From positions 620,001-684,000 of the forward strand of contig NZ_JALAHQ010000001.1 of the NCBI RefSeq assembly GCF_036983985.1: DNA of 64,000 nt, in the 5' to 3' direction. This stretch comes from Alishewanella metallidurans (lineage in GTDB: Bacteria > Pseudomonadota > Gammaproteobacteria > Enterobacterales > Alteromonadaceae). Shown here piece after piece: positions 35,923-44,120 of the stretch. The notes under the pieces are model-generated. The model was not told where the DNA came from and searched no databases. It saw only the letters and a list, made by a program, of their open reading frames with translations. A program made the position numbers and the translations under genes. Position 1 is the first letter of the stretch. The number at the start of each line of letters is the position of its first letter.

Positions 35923-38900
35923 TTAGTTAACACCGCGCTTTAGTAGCTTTTCACCTAGCACTAGCATGCATGGCGTTAAAAACAGCGTTAATACAGTAGC
36001 AAAGGTTAAGCCTCCGGCAATAGCGCTGGATAGCTGTGTCCACCACTGGGTAGACGGTGCACCAAAGCCAAGGCTTGGCTCTAATAGGTTAACGTTTACT
36101 GCTAACACCATTGGCAGTAAACCTAGCACCGTGGTAATCGAAGTTAGTAATACTGGGCGTAAACGCAGGCAGCCGGTTTCAAGCGCGGCATTCACCGCAG
36201 ATAAGCCGGTGCCACGCAGCTGGTTATAGGTATCAATAAGCACAATATTATTATTTACCACTATACCGGCTAGGCCAATAATGCCCATACCCACCATAAC
36301 AATACCGAAGCTTTGGCCATTAATCAGTAAGCCCAGTAACACGCCGGCAGTAGAGAAAACAATGGCTGATAAAATTAATATTGTTTGATACCAGCTATTA
36401 AACTGCACTAATAAAATCATCAACATCATAAAAATAGCAGTGGCAAAAGCGCCAAGTAGAAACACCATAGATTCTTGCTGATCGGCACTTTCGCCAGCTG
36501 TTTTTATATGCACATTATCGGGCACCTTCATATCACTGGCTAGTAAGGCTTTTAAGCGCTCAGTAACTTGTGCACCCGGTGCTAAATCCGCTTTGATGGT
36601 TACGGCACGATTACCATCGATACGTTTAACCACACTGGTTTTTGGTGCTGGGACTAAGGTAACAAAATTACTTAGCGGTACTAAGCCACGCGGTGTTTGA
36701 ATAGTTAAACGGCCAAGTTGATCGAGTGAGCGCCAGCTTTGGGGAAAACGTACCCGAATATCCACTTCGTCTCTGGCATATTCCGGGCGAAATTTTGCCA
36801 GCAATAAGCCGTTACTCACCATTTGTACTGCATTACCCACGCTTAACACATCGGCACCAAAACGGGCTGCAGCGGCGCGGTCAACCTCTAATCGCCATTC
36901 AATGCCGGGTAAGCTGCGGTCGTCTTCAATATCAACAAAGCCGCCCAATTGCGCCATCTTACTGGTGAGCTCACTAACAACCCGTTCGGTAGCCGCAGGG
37001 TCTAAGCTGCTAACTTGTAGCTCAATCGGTTTGCCTCCTGATGGCCCTTCTTGTTGCTGGCGAAACTCGAGTATTACGCCCGGAATGTCGGCGGTAAGAG
37101 TGCGCATTTCATTTAGGATCTGCGCCGCTTTTCGCCGTTCGTGCCAGTCAATAAACTGAAACTGTAATGTGCCAACCACGTCAGCGGCCAGTTCGCCGCC
37201 ACTGCTACTGGCTAATGAGCGAGCGTAGAGTGCTTTTACTTCAGATAAACCCAGCAGACGCTGCTCTACTTTTTTTAGCAGGGCGTCTTTTTCATAAATA
37301 GACATATCACCGCGGGCGCGCACCCATACTTGGGCTGATTCTGGCTCTACTGAAGGGAAGAACTCTACGCCATAGTTATATTTACCATAGGCAACAAAAA
37401 TTAATGCCATCGCTACCAGTAAACCGGTAAAGGTAAGCCCAGGACGGCGTAGCAAACGGCTTAATAAGCCGCGATACGCTTTACCTGCTCGACTCTGCTC
37501 TACTTGATGTTGAGGTGGTTGCGCCTTACTTAAGCCACCCATCACAGGTAGAAAAATAAGTGCCATAAATAGCGAGGCAATTAAGCACAAAATAACGGTA
37601 GCCGGTAAGTACTTCATAAACTGACCGACGACACCCGGCCAGAATAACAACGGCATAAATACCACTACGGTGGTGGCGGTTGAGGCAATAATGGGCCAAG
37701 CCATACGGCTAGCTGCATTAGCCCACGCTTGTTTCGGTTTTTGCCCTTCAGCTAAATTACGGTCAGCCAGTTCACTTACGACAATAGCGCCGTCAACTAG
37801 CATGCCTGCAACTAAAATTAGCGCAAATAATACGATAATATTCATGGTGTAGCCCAGCGCAGCAATCATTAAAATACCGGCAAAGAACGCACCTGGAATA
37901 GTAATACCTACCAACACCGCTGAACGCACACCCATGGTGGCGATAATTAAAATGAGTACCAGTACTACTGCAGTTAACACGTTGTTCAGTAAATCTGACA
38001 GCATGTTTTCTACTTCTTTAGACTGGTCCATAATGTAGTCAACTTGCATGCCGCTGGGAAACAGGCTGCTGGCTTGCTCAATGAGGGCTTTAGTTTGTTC
38101 GATAGTGGAAATAATATTGGCGCCACTGCGTTTTTTGACTTCTAACACCACGGCGGGCTGGCCATTAATGCGGGCAAAGCCCTGAGGGTCTTTAAAGCTG
38201 CGGCTAATGGTTGCAACATCGGCAAAGGTAATAACGGTATCGCCGTCTACTTTAATAGGCATTGACAGTACGTCATCTAAATTTTCAATAACGCCTGGTA
38301 CTTTCATTGCCATACGACCCGCTCCGTTATCTAAGCTGCCAGCAGCCACCAAACGGTTATTGTTTGATACCAAACGAAATAATTGCTGGTAATCAAGGCC
38401 GTAGCCTTCTAATGCTTGCGGGTCGACGACAATCTCAAGTAAGTCTTCGCGGTCACCGCCAATGTCTACTTCTAATACTTCAGGTATGGCTTCAATATTT
38501 TCCTGCAATTGCCGAGCAATAAATACCAATTGTTGCTCAGAAATTGGCCCTGATAAACCCACCGATAATACCGGAAATAAGCCGACGTTAATTTCGTTTA
38601 CAGTTGGCTCTTCCGCCTCACTTGGCAGCTTTGCCCGTGCAGCATCTACCTTTACCCGCACATCTGCTAGCGCTTTATCGGCATCAAAACCGGCATCAAA
38701 TTCAAGCATAACGGACGCATGGCCTTCGCTTGAGGTTGAAGTCATCTTTTTAATACCTTCTAACGAGCGTAGTTCGTGCTCCATTGGCCGAACTAATAAA
38801 CGCTCGCCATCTTCTGGGCTAATACCATCTAATGACATGGAGACATACATCATTGGAATAGCAACGTCGGGGTTAGCTTCTTTGGGGATAGATTGATAAG

Positions 38901-38985
38901 CACTGATGCCAGCAATAAACAGAAATATTAGTAACATTATGCTGGCACGGCTGCGCTGAATAGCCGCTTGAATAATGCTGCTCAT
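35923..38985 (-). CDS. RND efflux transporter permease subunit (AcrB/HAE1-like)
   Basis: The 1020 aa inner-membrane pump has the RND layout: membrane segment 1 (ASIMLLIFLFIAGISAY), a large periplasmic domain, membrane segments 2-6, a second periplasmic domain and segments 8-12. Segment 4 carries a proton-relay Asp in AGMLVDGAIVVSE. The periplasmic regions resemble drug or organic-solute exporters rather than heavy-metal pumps. The start overlaps the stop of the adaptor gene by 4 bases (ATGA), so the two form an operon. No outer-membrane channel gene is nearby, suggesting use of a TolC from elsewhere. Substrates are unknown. Confidence 0.93.
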   Translation of the reverse strand: MSSIIQAAIQRSRASIMLLIFLFIAGISAYQSIPKEANPDVAIPMMYVSMSLDGISPEDGERLLVRPMEHELRSLEGIKKMTSTSSEGHASVMLEFDAGFDADKALADVRVKVDAARAKLPSEAEEPTVNEINVGLFPVLSVGLSGPISEQQLVFIARQLQENIEAIPEVLEVDIGGDREDLLEIVVDPQALEGYGLDYQQLFRLVSNNNRLVAAGSLDNGAGRMAMKVPGVIENLDDVLSMPIKVDGDTVITFADVATISRSFKDPQGFARINGQPAVVLEVKKRSGANIISTIEQTKALIEQASSLFPSGMQVDYIMDQSKEVENMLSDLLNNVLTAVVLVLILIIATMGVRSAVLVGITIPGAFFAGILMIAALGYTMNIIVLFALILVAGMLVDGAIVVSELADRNLAEGQKPKQAWANAASRMAWPIIASTATTVVVFMPLLFWPGVVGQFMKYLPATVILCLIASLFMALIFLPVMGGLSKAQPPQHQVEQSRAGKAYRGLLSRLLRRPGLTFTGLLVAMALIFVAYGKYNYGVEFFPSVEPESAQVWVRARGDMSIYEKDALLKKVEQRLLGLSEVKALYARSLASSSGGELAADVVGTLQFQFIDWHERRKAAQILNEMRTLTADIPGVILEFRQQQEGPSGGKPIELQVSSLDPAATERVVSELTSKMAQLGGFVDIEDDRSLPGIEWRLEVDRAAAARFGADVLSVGNAVQMVSNGLLLAKFRPEYARDEVDIRVRFPQSWRSLDQLGRLTIQTPRGLVPLSNFVTLVPAPKTSVVKRIDGNRAVTIKADLAPGAQVTERLKALLASDMKVPDNVHIKTAGESADQQESMVFLLGAFATAIFMMLMILLVQFNSWYQTILILSAIVFSTAGVLLGLLINGQSFGIVMVGMGIIGLAGIVVNNNIVLIDTYNQLRGTGLSAVNAALETGCLRLRPVLLTSITTVLGLLPMVLAVNVNLLEPSLGFGAPSTQWWTQLSSAIAGGLTFATVLTLFLTPCMLVLGEKLLKRGVN

Positions 38986-40058
38986 GGTTTGGCTCCAGCA
39001 ACACGCACGGTGCTACCTGGCTGCACAAAACCGGCACCTTGGGTAATAATTTGTACCCGTTGTGGCAGGCCGCTAACCCAAGCACCATCGTTATCAGCAC
39101 TTAGTAATGTAACTGAATAAAATTTTACCTGTTGTTGCTCATTAACAGCAGAAATGCCTAATTGGCCGCTGGCATTTAAACTGAGTAACGCCGGAGATAT
39201 TCGATGCGCTGCTATGTCGCCAAGCTGGACTTCTACTGTGACGCTAACACCAGCAATGCGCAGTAGCTCTGGGTTATTAACCGTTACTTCAATATAAAAG
39301 CTGCGGGTGGCGTTATCAGCGGCATAGCTAATAAAACTAAGGGTGCCATTTAGTGTTCTACCGTCGAGCAAACGTAGGGTTACGTTTTGCCCTACCGACA
39401 GCGCTGCTATATCTTGCTGCGCAATTTGTGCTGTTACTTTTAGCTGATCAATTTGCACTAGCTGCATTAATTCGCTACCTACTTGCACCAAATCGCCTAC
39501 TTCAATATGCCTGCGGTCAACAATACCGTTAAACGGCGCTTCGGGCGAACGTTGGCTAATAGCGAGTTCAGCAGTAATAAGCTCAGCTTGGGCTTTGGCT
39601 TGCTCGCTTTGCAGTCGAGTTAGTTCGGTTGCTGATAAAAACTTGGCTTTACCTAAGGCTTTAGCGCTGTCTAATTCGCTATTACGTAGGGTTAAGTTTG
39701 CTTTGGCTTGTGCCAGCAAAGCGCTGCGGCCTTCATTCGATAATTGCAGTAATTTGTCGCCTTGTTTTACGGCATCGCCTTGTTGTTTTAATACTGCCTC
39801 TACTGTGCCTGCTTGCTGCGATTTAATACTGACACTGCGCCAAGGTAATATTTGCCCCTGTGCTACCTGTGTTGCTTGATAAGGCTGAGCATCTGACCAC
39901 CGCGTTTCAACCAGAGCTAACTGCTGTTGCGGCAGTTTCTGCGCTTCGGGCGCCTCATTTTTTGCGCCGTAGTTATCGCCGCTAAATAGCCAAAGCAGCA
40001 GCACAAAGCTTAATATCACAGCAATAATAACCGGTGAAAGAGATAGCTTTTTTAACAT
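38982..40058 (-). CDS. RND efflux periplasmic adaptor subunit
   Basis: The 358 aa adaptor has an N-terminal membrane anchor (LSLSPVIIAVILSFVLLLWLF), a split lipoyl domain (SIKSQQAGTVEAVLKQQGDAVKQGDKLL and EAPFNGIVDRRHIEVGDLVQ), a helical hairpin rich in Ala, Glu and Lys, and a beta-barrel domain (GQNVTLRLLDGRTLNGTLSFI). The ATG at 40058 has AAGGAT upstream; the longer reading frame to 40163 has no family resemblance. It bridges the inner-membrane pump and an outer-membrane channel and is the first gene of the operon. Confidence 0.93.
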   Translation of the reverse strand: MLKKLSLSPVIIAVILSFVLLLWLFSGDNYGAKNEAPEAQKLPQQQLALVETRWSDAQPYQATQVAQGQILPWRSVSIKSQQAGTVEAVLKQQGDAVKQGDKLLQLSNEGRSALLAQAKANLTLRNSELDSAKALGKAKFLSATELTRLQSEQAKAQAELITAELAISQRSPEAPFNGIVDRRHIEVGDLVQVGSELMQLVQIDQLKVTAQIAQQDIAALSVGQNVTLRLLDGRTLNGTLSFISYAADNATRSFYIEVTVNNPELLRIAGVSVTVEVQLGDIAAHRISPALLSLNASGQLGISAVNEQQQVKFYSVTLLSADNDGAWVSGLPQRVQIITQGAGFVQPGSTVRVAGAKP

Positions 40059-40156
40059 CAGATAATCCTTGGCGGTGACACACGAATACGAGAATAAACA
40101 GTATGAAATATACTGGTAGTGGTGCGGATCAGCAACCTGATAACTGTAAGTAAATA

Positions 40157-40191
40157 TGGCCAATATCAGGCACTGACGCTGATATTAGCCA
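40157..40191 (-). terminator. Terminator-like hairpin after the chemoreceptor gene
   Basis: TGGCCAATATCAG (40157-40169) and CTGATATTAGCCA (40179-40191) pair over 13 positions with one wobble, just past the chemoreceptor stop codon on the minus strand. A TATTTA stretch follows. Confidence 0.5.
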
Positions 40192-40196
40192 TAGTT

Positions 40197-41408
40197 TTAG
40201 TGTCTGGCGAAACGGCCCAGTTGCTGTTGGGTATGCGCTGTGCCGGTAAGTAAATCTTTAGCGGCATTATCTATCGCTGACATTTGCTTATAGGCATCGC
40301 TGGTCACTTGTTCGATGGCTGACAAGTGCTGATGGGTTTGCTGGTAATGTTGTTCTAATTCATTAACCGTTTGGTTAATACTTTGAATACCACTTTTCGC
40401 TTGCTGTAACTCATCACGTAGCTGACTAAACTCCGCACTGGTGCTGTCTATTTGTTGCTGCGCCTGTTGTGCCTGCTGGTTTAAACTGTGCGATTCGCTG
40501 CGTGTTTCGCCAACCAATTGTTCCATCTCGTTTAAAAAGCCAGATATTTGCTTGGTGGCATCATTTACTTTGGCGGCCAGTGTACGCACTTCGTCGGCTA
40601 CTACAGCAAAACCACGGCCAGCATCGCCAGCTCGCGCCGCTTCAATTGCCGCATTAAGGGCTAATAGGTTAGTTTGATCGGAAAACGTTTCTACCATCAC
40701 CAGTATTTGTCGTACGTTTTCAGAGTTTTTGTGCAAGCCGTTTATCGTCGCACCAAAGCTATCCAGCAGTTTAACAATACCAGAAAGCTGACGTGTTACT
40801 TGCTGCATTTGGCCGCTCGCTGCGCTGGCTTTATCTACTGCTAAATTAGATACCTGACCTACTTGGTCGCCATGTTGCACTATATTGGCTAAATACTGTA
40901 AAACTCGATCGCTTTCGCCACGAATTTGGCCACTGCGCTGCTCGGTATCTTGTAAATGACTACGGGTACTTTTTACCGCCACCGATACTTGTTCATTAAC
41001 CTGATGGGTTTCATGTGCTTGTTGATGAATATCGCCAAGTAGTACACCCAGTTGTGAAACAAACTGGTTATATTCTTCTGACAAGGTGCGAAATTCGTCA
41101 AAGGTAAAGGCGGGTAGCCGATGCTGTAAGTCTGTGCCTTTACGGTTAGTATCCTGTAGTGCTGATACCAATGCTTTTACCGGACGCACAAATAAGTAAT
41201 GCATGTAACCAATGGTAAAGACAAAGGCGCCAATACCAAGGATTAACAGCAACCACCATTGCGTAGTTGCGCCGCTTACAGGGTAGGCAAGATAGAGCGC
41301 AAGCAAAAAAAACATGGCTAAAAAACTAATATTGCCAATTATTTTTCGGTTTAAGCTGCCAAAGAAGGTGCGTTCAATAAACAGGTAAAGAGACGTAAAA
41401 CCAGCCAT
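40197..41408 (-). CDS. Methyl-accepting chemotaxis protein
   Basis: The 403 aa receptor has two closely spaced membrane segments near the N-terminus (ISFLAMFFLLALYLAYPV and WLLLILGIGAFVFTIGYMHYLF), almost no periplasmic sensing domain, a HAMP-like segment and a long coiled-coil signalling domain. The tip DQTNLLALNAAIEAARAGDAGRGFAVVADEVRTLA binds CheA and CheW. With so little outside the membrane it may sense membrane or cytoplasmic cues. The start at 41408 (MAGFTSLYL) has AGGAT upstream; the frame is open to 41465. No other chemotaxis gene is in the window. Confidence 0.92.
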   Translation of the reverse strand: MAGFTSLYLFIERTFFGSLNRKIIGNISFLAMFFLLALYLAYPVSGATTQWWLLLILGIGAFVFTIGYMHYLFVRPVKALVSALQDTNRKGTDLQHRLPAFTFDEFRTLSEEYNQFVSQLGVLLGDIHQQAHETHQVNEQVSVAVKSTRSHLQDTEQRSGQIRGESDRVLQYLANIVQHGDQVGQVSNLAVDKASAASGQMQQVTRQLSGIVKLLDSFGATINGLHKNSENVRQILVMVETFSDQTNLLALNAAIEAARAGDAGRGFAVVADEVRTLAAKVNDATKQISGFLNEMEQLVGETRSESHSLNQQAQQAQQQIDSTSAEFSQLRDELQQAKSGIQSINQTVNELEQHYQQTHQHLSAIEQVTSDAYKQMSAIDNAAKDLLTGTAHTQQQLGRFARH

Positions 41409-41547
41409 AAATTCGCAAATCCTACTAGTAGAGTATGAATTTGAGCATAACATAGCCGCAAACACGCTGCGACCTTGTTATGTTAACGGATATTGATCTG
41501 CCACAACTGCAAATTAAATAGCCGAGTATCCATTCTTCGCGCTTAAA

Positions 41548-41949
41548 TTATTGTTTTACCGCTAAACCTGCATCTAGCCACGCCTGCATGCCGCCAACTA
41601 CTGAGTAGACTTGGCTAAAGCCCATACGTTGTAGCGATTCTGTCGCTAAAGTTGAGCGCGCGCCAGAGCGGCAAATAATATACATCGGGTTACTGGCTAA
41701 TTGCGTTAATGCCATTTGTGGTTCGCAACCGCTAGCGGCCACTTTGGGGTGGTTATGAATATTCATTTCTAGCACACCACGCGGGTAGTTTACCGCACCA
41801 ATAATATGCTGTTGCACGTATTCAGCTGGCTCGCGCACATCAATTAATATGGCTTCAGCATCTTTTTGTAATGCATTGGCCAAGTCTTGAATACTTACTT
41901 CTTTAATCGCTGTTTTGGCTTCAGCTACTAACTGTTGTGCTGTTTTCAT
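41548..41949 (-). CDS. Rhodanese-like sulfurtransferase domain protein
   Basis: The 133 aa single rhodanese domain has the active-site loop CRSGARSTLA with the sulfur-carrying Cys and the CH2-like motif VYSVVGGMQAWLDAGL. It would move sulfane sulfur between donors and acceptors. AGGAG lies before the ATG. It is downstream of a TSUP exporter on the same strand and near a persulfide-dioxygenase-like gene, a common grouping for sulfide handling. Confidence 0.9.
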   Translation of the reverse strand: MKTAQQLVAEAKTAIKEVSIQDLANALQKDAEAILIDVREPAEYVQQHIIGAVNYPRGVLEMNIHNHPKVAASGCEPQMALTQLASNPMYIICRSGARSTLATESLQRMGFSQVYSVVGGMQAWLDAGLAVKQ

Positions 41950-41987
41950 TTGTTGCTCCTGTTTAGCTATAACAAAATGGCGTATTG

Positions 41988-42004
41988 TATAATTGAGAAT
42001 TATA
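41988..42004. promoter_or_regulatory. AT-rich palindrome upstream of the rhodanese gene
   Basis: TATAATT-GAG-AATTATA is a perfect 7-bp-arm palindrome that overlaps the stop codon of the TSUP gene. It could be an operator for an ArsR-type sulfide sensor (BigR/SqrR kind), but no such regulator is in the window. Confidence 0.3.
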
Positions 42005-42755
42005 AAACCGACTGATAAATAACTATCGCGGCCATAATGACTAAAAATACTGCAAAAGCTTTTTGTAACCGCTGTTTAGGTAGTTTTTTACCTACGGCCG
42101 CACCAATAAAGCTGCCGACAATACCGGCGATAATCATTAAACCAATAGTTTGCCAGTCAAAGCTGATGCCTTGCTCGCTCATCACCATAAAATATTTGCC
42201 AAAGCCAACAAAAGACTTCATGGCAATAATAACTAAACTGGTCGCAATACCCACTGGCATGCTTAGGCCGCCCATTAAAACCAACGCGGGTACAATTAAA
42301 AAGCCGCCACCCACACCAACAAAGCCAGTAATAACACCGACCACTAAGCCGTCGAACACAATTTTAGCTGGTTTAAAGGTTTTGGTTTCGCTATTCGCTA
42401 TATTTTTACTGCTGTTGCGCCACATCATTGCCGCAGCAACTAACATCAGTAGCGAAAACACCAATAACTGCCAACGCGTATCTACTAATGTGCCAAGCCA
42501 AGCGCCACCATAGGTGCCAAGCATACCAGGAATACCAAACCATAAAACATGGCGCCAACTGATTAAACCCTGTAAGCCATTACGTACTGAACCAAATAAA
42601 CTAATGCCAGCGACAATAAGCAACGACGAGGCTATAGCCAACTGCGGAGGCATATGTAATAAATATAATAATACCGGTACGGTAAGGATAGAACCGCCAG
42701 AGCCGAATAAGCCAAGGCTTAAACCAATGACAATTGCGCCAAGTAAAGCTAGCAT
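42000..42755 (-). CDS. TSUP-family (TauE/SafE) sulfite or sulfur-anion exporter
   Basis: The 251 aa inner-membrane protein has about eight hydrophobic segments and the family's glycine-rich repeats: IGLSLGLFGSGGSILTVPVLLYLL near the start and GVITGFVGVGGGFLIVPALVLMGG in the second half. TSUP proteins export sulfite, sulfoacetate or related anions. In this cluster it would remove the sulfite formed by persulfide oxidation. It is divergent from the metallo-beta-lactamase-fold gene, with a shared 114-base control region. Confidence 0.85.
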   Translation of the reverse strand: MLALLGAIVIGLSLGLFGSGGSILTVPVLLYLLHMPPQLAIASSLLIVAGISLFGSVRNGLQGLISWRHVLWFGIPGMLGTYGGAWLGTLVDTRWQLLVFSLLMLVAAAMMWRNSSKNIANSETKTFKPAKIVFDGLVVGVITGFVGVGGGFLIVPALVLMGGLSMPVGIATSLVIIAMKSFVGFGKYFMVMSEQGISFDWQTIGLMIIAGIVGSFIGAAVGKKLPKQRLQKAFAVFLVIMAAIVIYQSVL

Positions 42756-42792
42756 GGTACATTTACCTTATATAACAAAACGAAATATGCTT

Positions 42793-42858
42793 ATAGCGAA
42801 ATTGCATCTTAGACTGCTTTTCGCTATGCTGCAATTGAAATTTAGTAAGTTCTAATTT
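42793..42858. promoter_or_regulatory. Inverted repeats in the divergent sulfide-gene control region
   Basis: ATAGCGAA (42793-42800) and TTCGCTAT (42820-42827) form an inverted pair. An imperfect AT-rich palindrome around 42838-42858 (AAATTTAG and CTAATTT arms) lies just before the metallo-beta-lactamase-fold gene. Both are candidate operator sites; which protein binds is unknown. Confidence 0.3.
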
Positions 42859-42869
42859 ACGAGGCTTTT

Positions 42870-43763
42870 ATGGTTGCTGATCAGGCAGATACTGAAAATA
42901 CTGTTCAGGTTGAAATGTTTTTTGACAAAGAGAGCTCAACCTTTAGTTATGTTGTTGCCGACATCAGCACCAAGCGTGCGGTGATTATTGACCCTGTGTT
43001 AGATTATGATGCCGCAGCGGGTACTGTAGCCACTAAACAAGCTGATACCATATTGGCTTATGTAGCAAAACAACAACTGAGTATAGATTTAATCTTAGAA
43101 ACGCACGCCCATGCCGATCATCTGTCTGCTGCGCATTATTTAAAACAAAAAACCGGTGCGCCAATCTGTATTGGCGAAGGAATTAAACAGGTGCAGCAAA
43201 CCTTTAAGCTGGTTTTTAATTTAGGCGACGATGAGCTGTTAGCAAAGGGGGACTACTTTGATAAGTTATTTGCCGACAATGAGACCTTTAAAGTAGGCAG
43301 CATCACCGCAAAAGTGCTGAATACGCCAGGCCATACCAATGACAGTGTTAGCTATTTAATTGCCGGTCATTTGTTTGTTGGAGACTCATTATTTATGCCT
43401 GATTCTGGCACTGCGCGTTGCGATTTCCCAGGTGGCGATGCCCACGTATTATTTAAATCGATTCAGCGTATTTACCAGTTGCCAGATACTACCGCAATTT
43501 ATATGTGTCATGATTACCAACCTGGCGGTCGTGAATTACGTTATCGTACTAGCGTAGCTGAGCAAAAAGCAGAGAATATTCACGTTAGAGCTGATACAGC
43601 AGAGCAAGAGTTTGTGCAAAAGCGTGAAACCCGAGACAAAACACTTTCCGTACCACGATTAATTTACCCTGCAGTACAAGTTAATATTCGTGCGGGGCAG
43701 CTGCCAAAAGCCGAAGCTAACGGCGTTAGCTATATCAAAGTTCCGCTTACGATTAAAGCCTAG
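42870..43763 (+). CDS. Metallo-beta-lactamase-fold persulfide dioxygenase-like protein (Blh/ETHE1 type)
   Basis: The 297 aa protein carries the MBL motif THAHADHLSAAHYL (HxHxDH), GHTNDSVSYLI, GDSLFMPDSGTARCDFPGGD and a late CHDYQPGGREL, the pattern of ETHE1/Blh persulfide dioxygenases. These iron enzymes oxidise glutathione persulfide to sulfite. The neighbouring rhodanese and TSUP exporter fit a detoxification pathway from persulfide to exported sulfite. It is divergently transcribed from them, and a repeat element follows its 3' end. Confidence 0.88.
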   Translation: MVADQADTENTVQVEMFFDKESSTFSYVVADISTKRAVIIDPVLDYDAAAGTVATKQADTILAYVAKQQLSIDLILETHAHADHLSAAHYLKQKTGAPICIGEGIKQVQQTFKLVFNLGDDELLAKGDYFDKLFADNETFKVGSITAKVLNTPGHTNDSVSYLIAGHLFVGDSLFMPDSGTARCDFPGGDAHVLFKSIQRIYQLPDTTAIYMCHDYQPGGRELRYRTSVAEQKAENIHVRADTAEQEFVQKRETRDKTLSVPRLIYPAVQVNIRAGQLPKAEANGVSYIKVPLTIKA

Positions 43764-43797
43764 CCGTGGCCTATGCTGGTCAGTCAGTAATATCAAC

Positions 43798-43894
43798 GAA
43801 CCGGTTTGCTCACACCAACACGCCGTAAACCCATCCATGGGGGCTCGTTTCAGGCATCCATGCCTTCAGCGGTTGGCTTAGAGCAAAGCCGTTC
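43798..43894. repeat. 97-bp stem-loop repeat element, copy 2
   Basis: Imperfect terminal arms GAACCGGTTTGCTC (43798-43811) and GAGCAAAGCCGTTC (43881-43894) enclose the same core as copy 1, including CCAACACGCCGTAAA and GGCTCGTTTC. A 12-bp direct repeat AGCCGTGGCCTA flanks it (43762-43773 and 43916-43927). It does not code for protein. Confidence 0.75.
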
Positions 43895-44120
43895 TCGCAT
43901 AAATGATCAGCATTAAGCCGTGGCCTAGGTATTTAATAATAAAAAAGGCCAGTCAGAAGGTTGGGGTTTCTGACCGGCCGGCAAAAAAACATCTTAGCGC
44001 ATACCAAGCAATATACTTCAATAAACGCTGTGTTGTTTTGATGTAGCTCAATCTTAGCGCTGAGTATCGTTTTTACCCAGCACCAAAATGTAAGCGAATA
44101 TTAAATACGGCACAAATACG
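43895..44120. other. Intergenic remainder between the repeat element and the M2 peptidase gene
   Basis: Apart from the terminator at 43941-43979 and one arm of the direct repeat at 43916-43927, I see no gene here. The short sequence CTTAGCGC recurs at about 43993 and 44053. This stretch is probably the 3' untranslated region of the M2 peptidase message. Confidence 0.5.
43941..43979 (-). terminator. Terminator for the M2 peptidase gene
   Basis: On the minus strand GGCCGGTCAGAA (43979-43968) pairs with TTCTGACTGGCC (43958-43947) with one mismatch, followed by TTTTTTATTATT. It lies about 140 bases past the stop codon. Confidence 0.75.

Noticed and set aside
43941..43979. Terminator for the metallo-beta-lactamase-fold gene on the plus strand
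   Set aside because: The T run lies on the minus-strand side of the hairpin; the plus-strand side continues into A residues.
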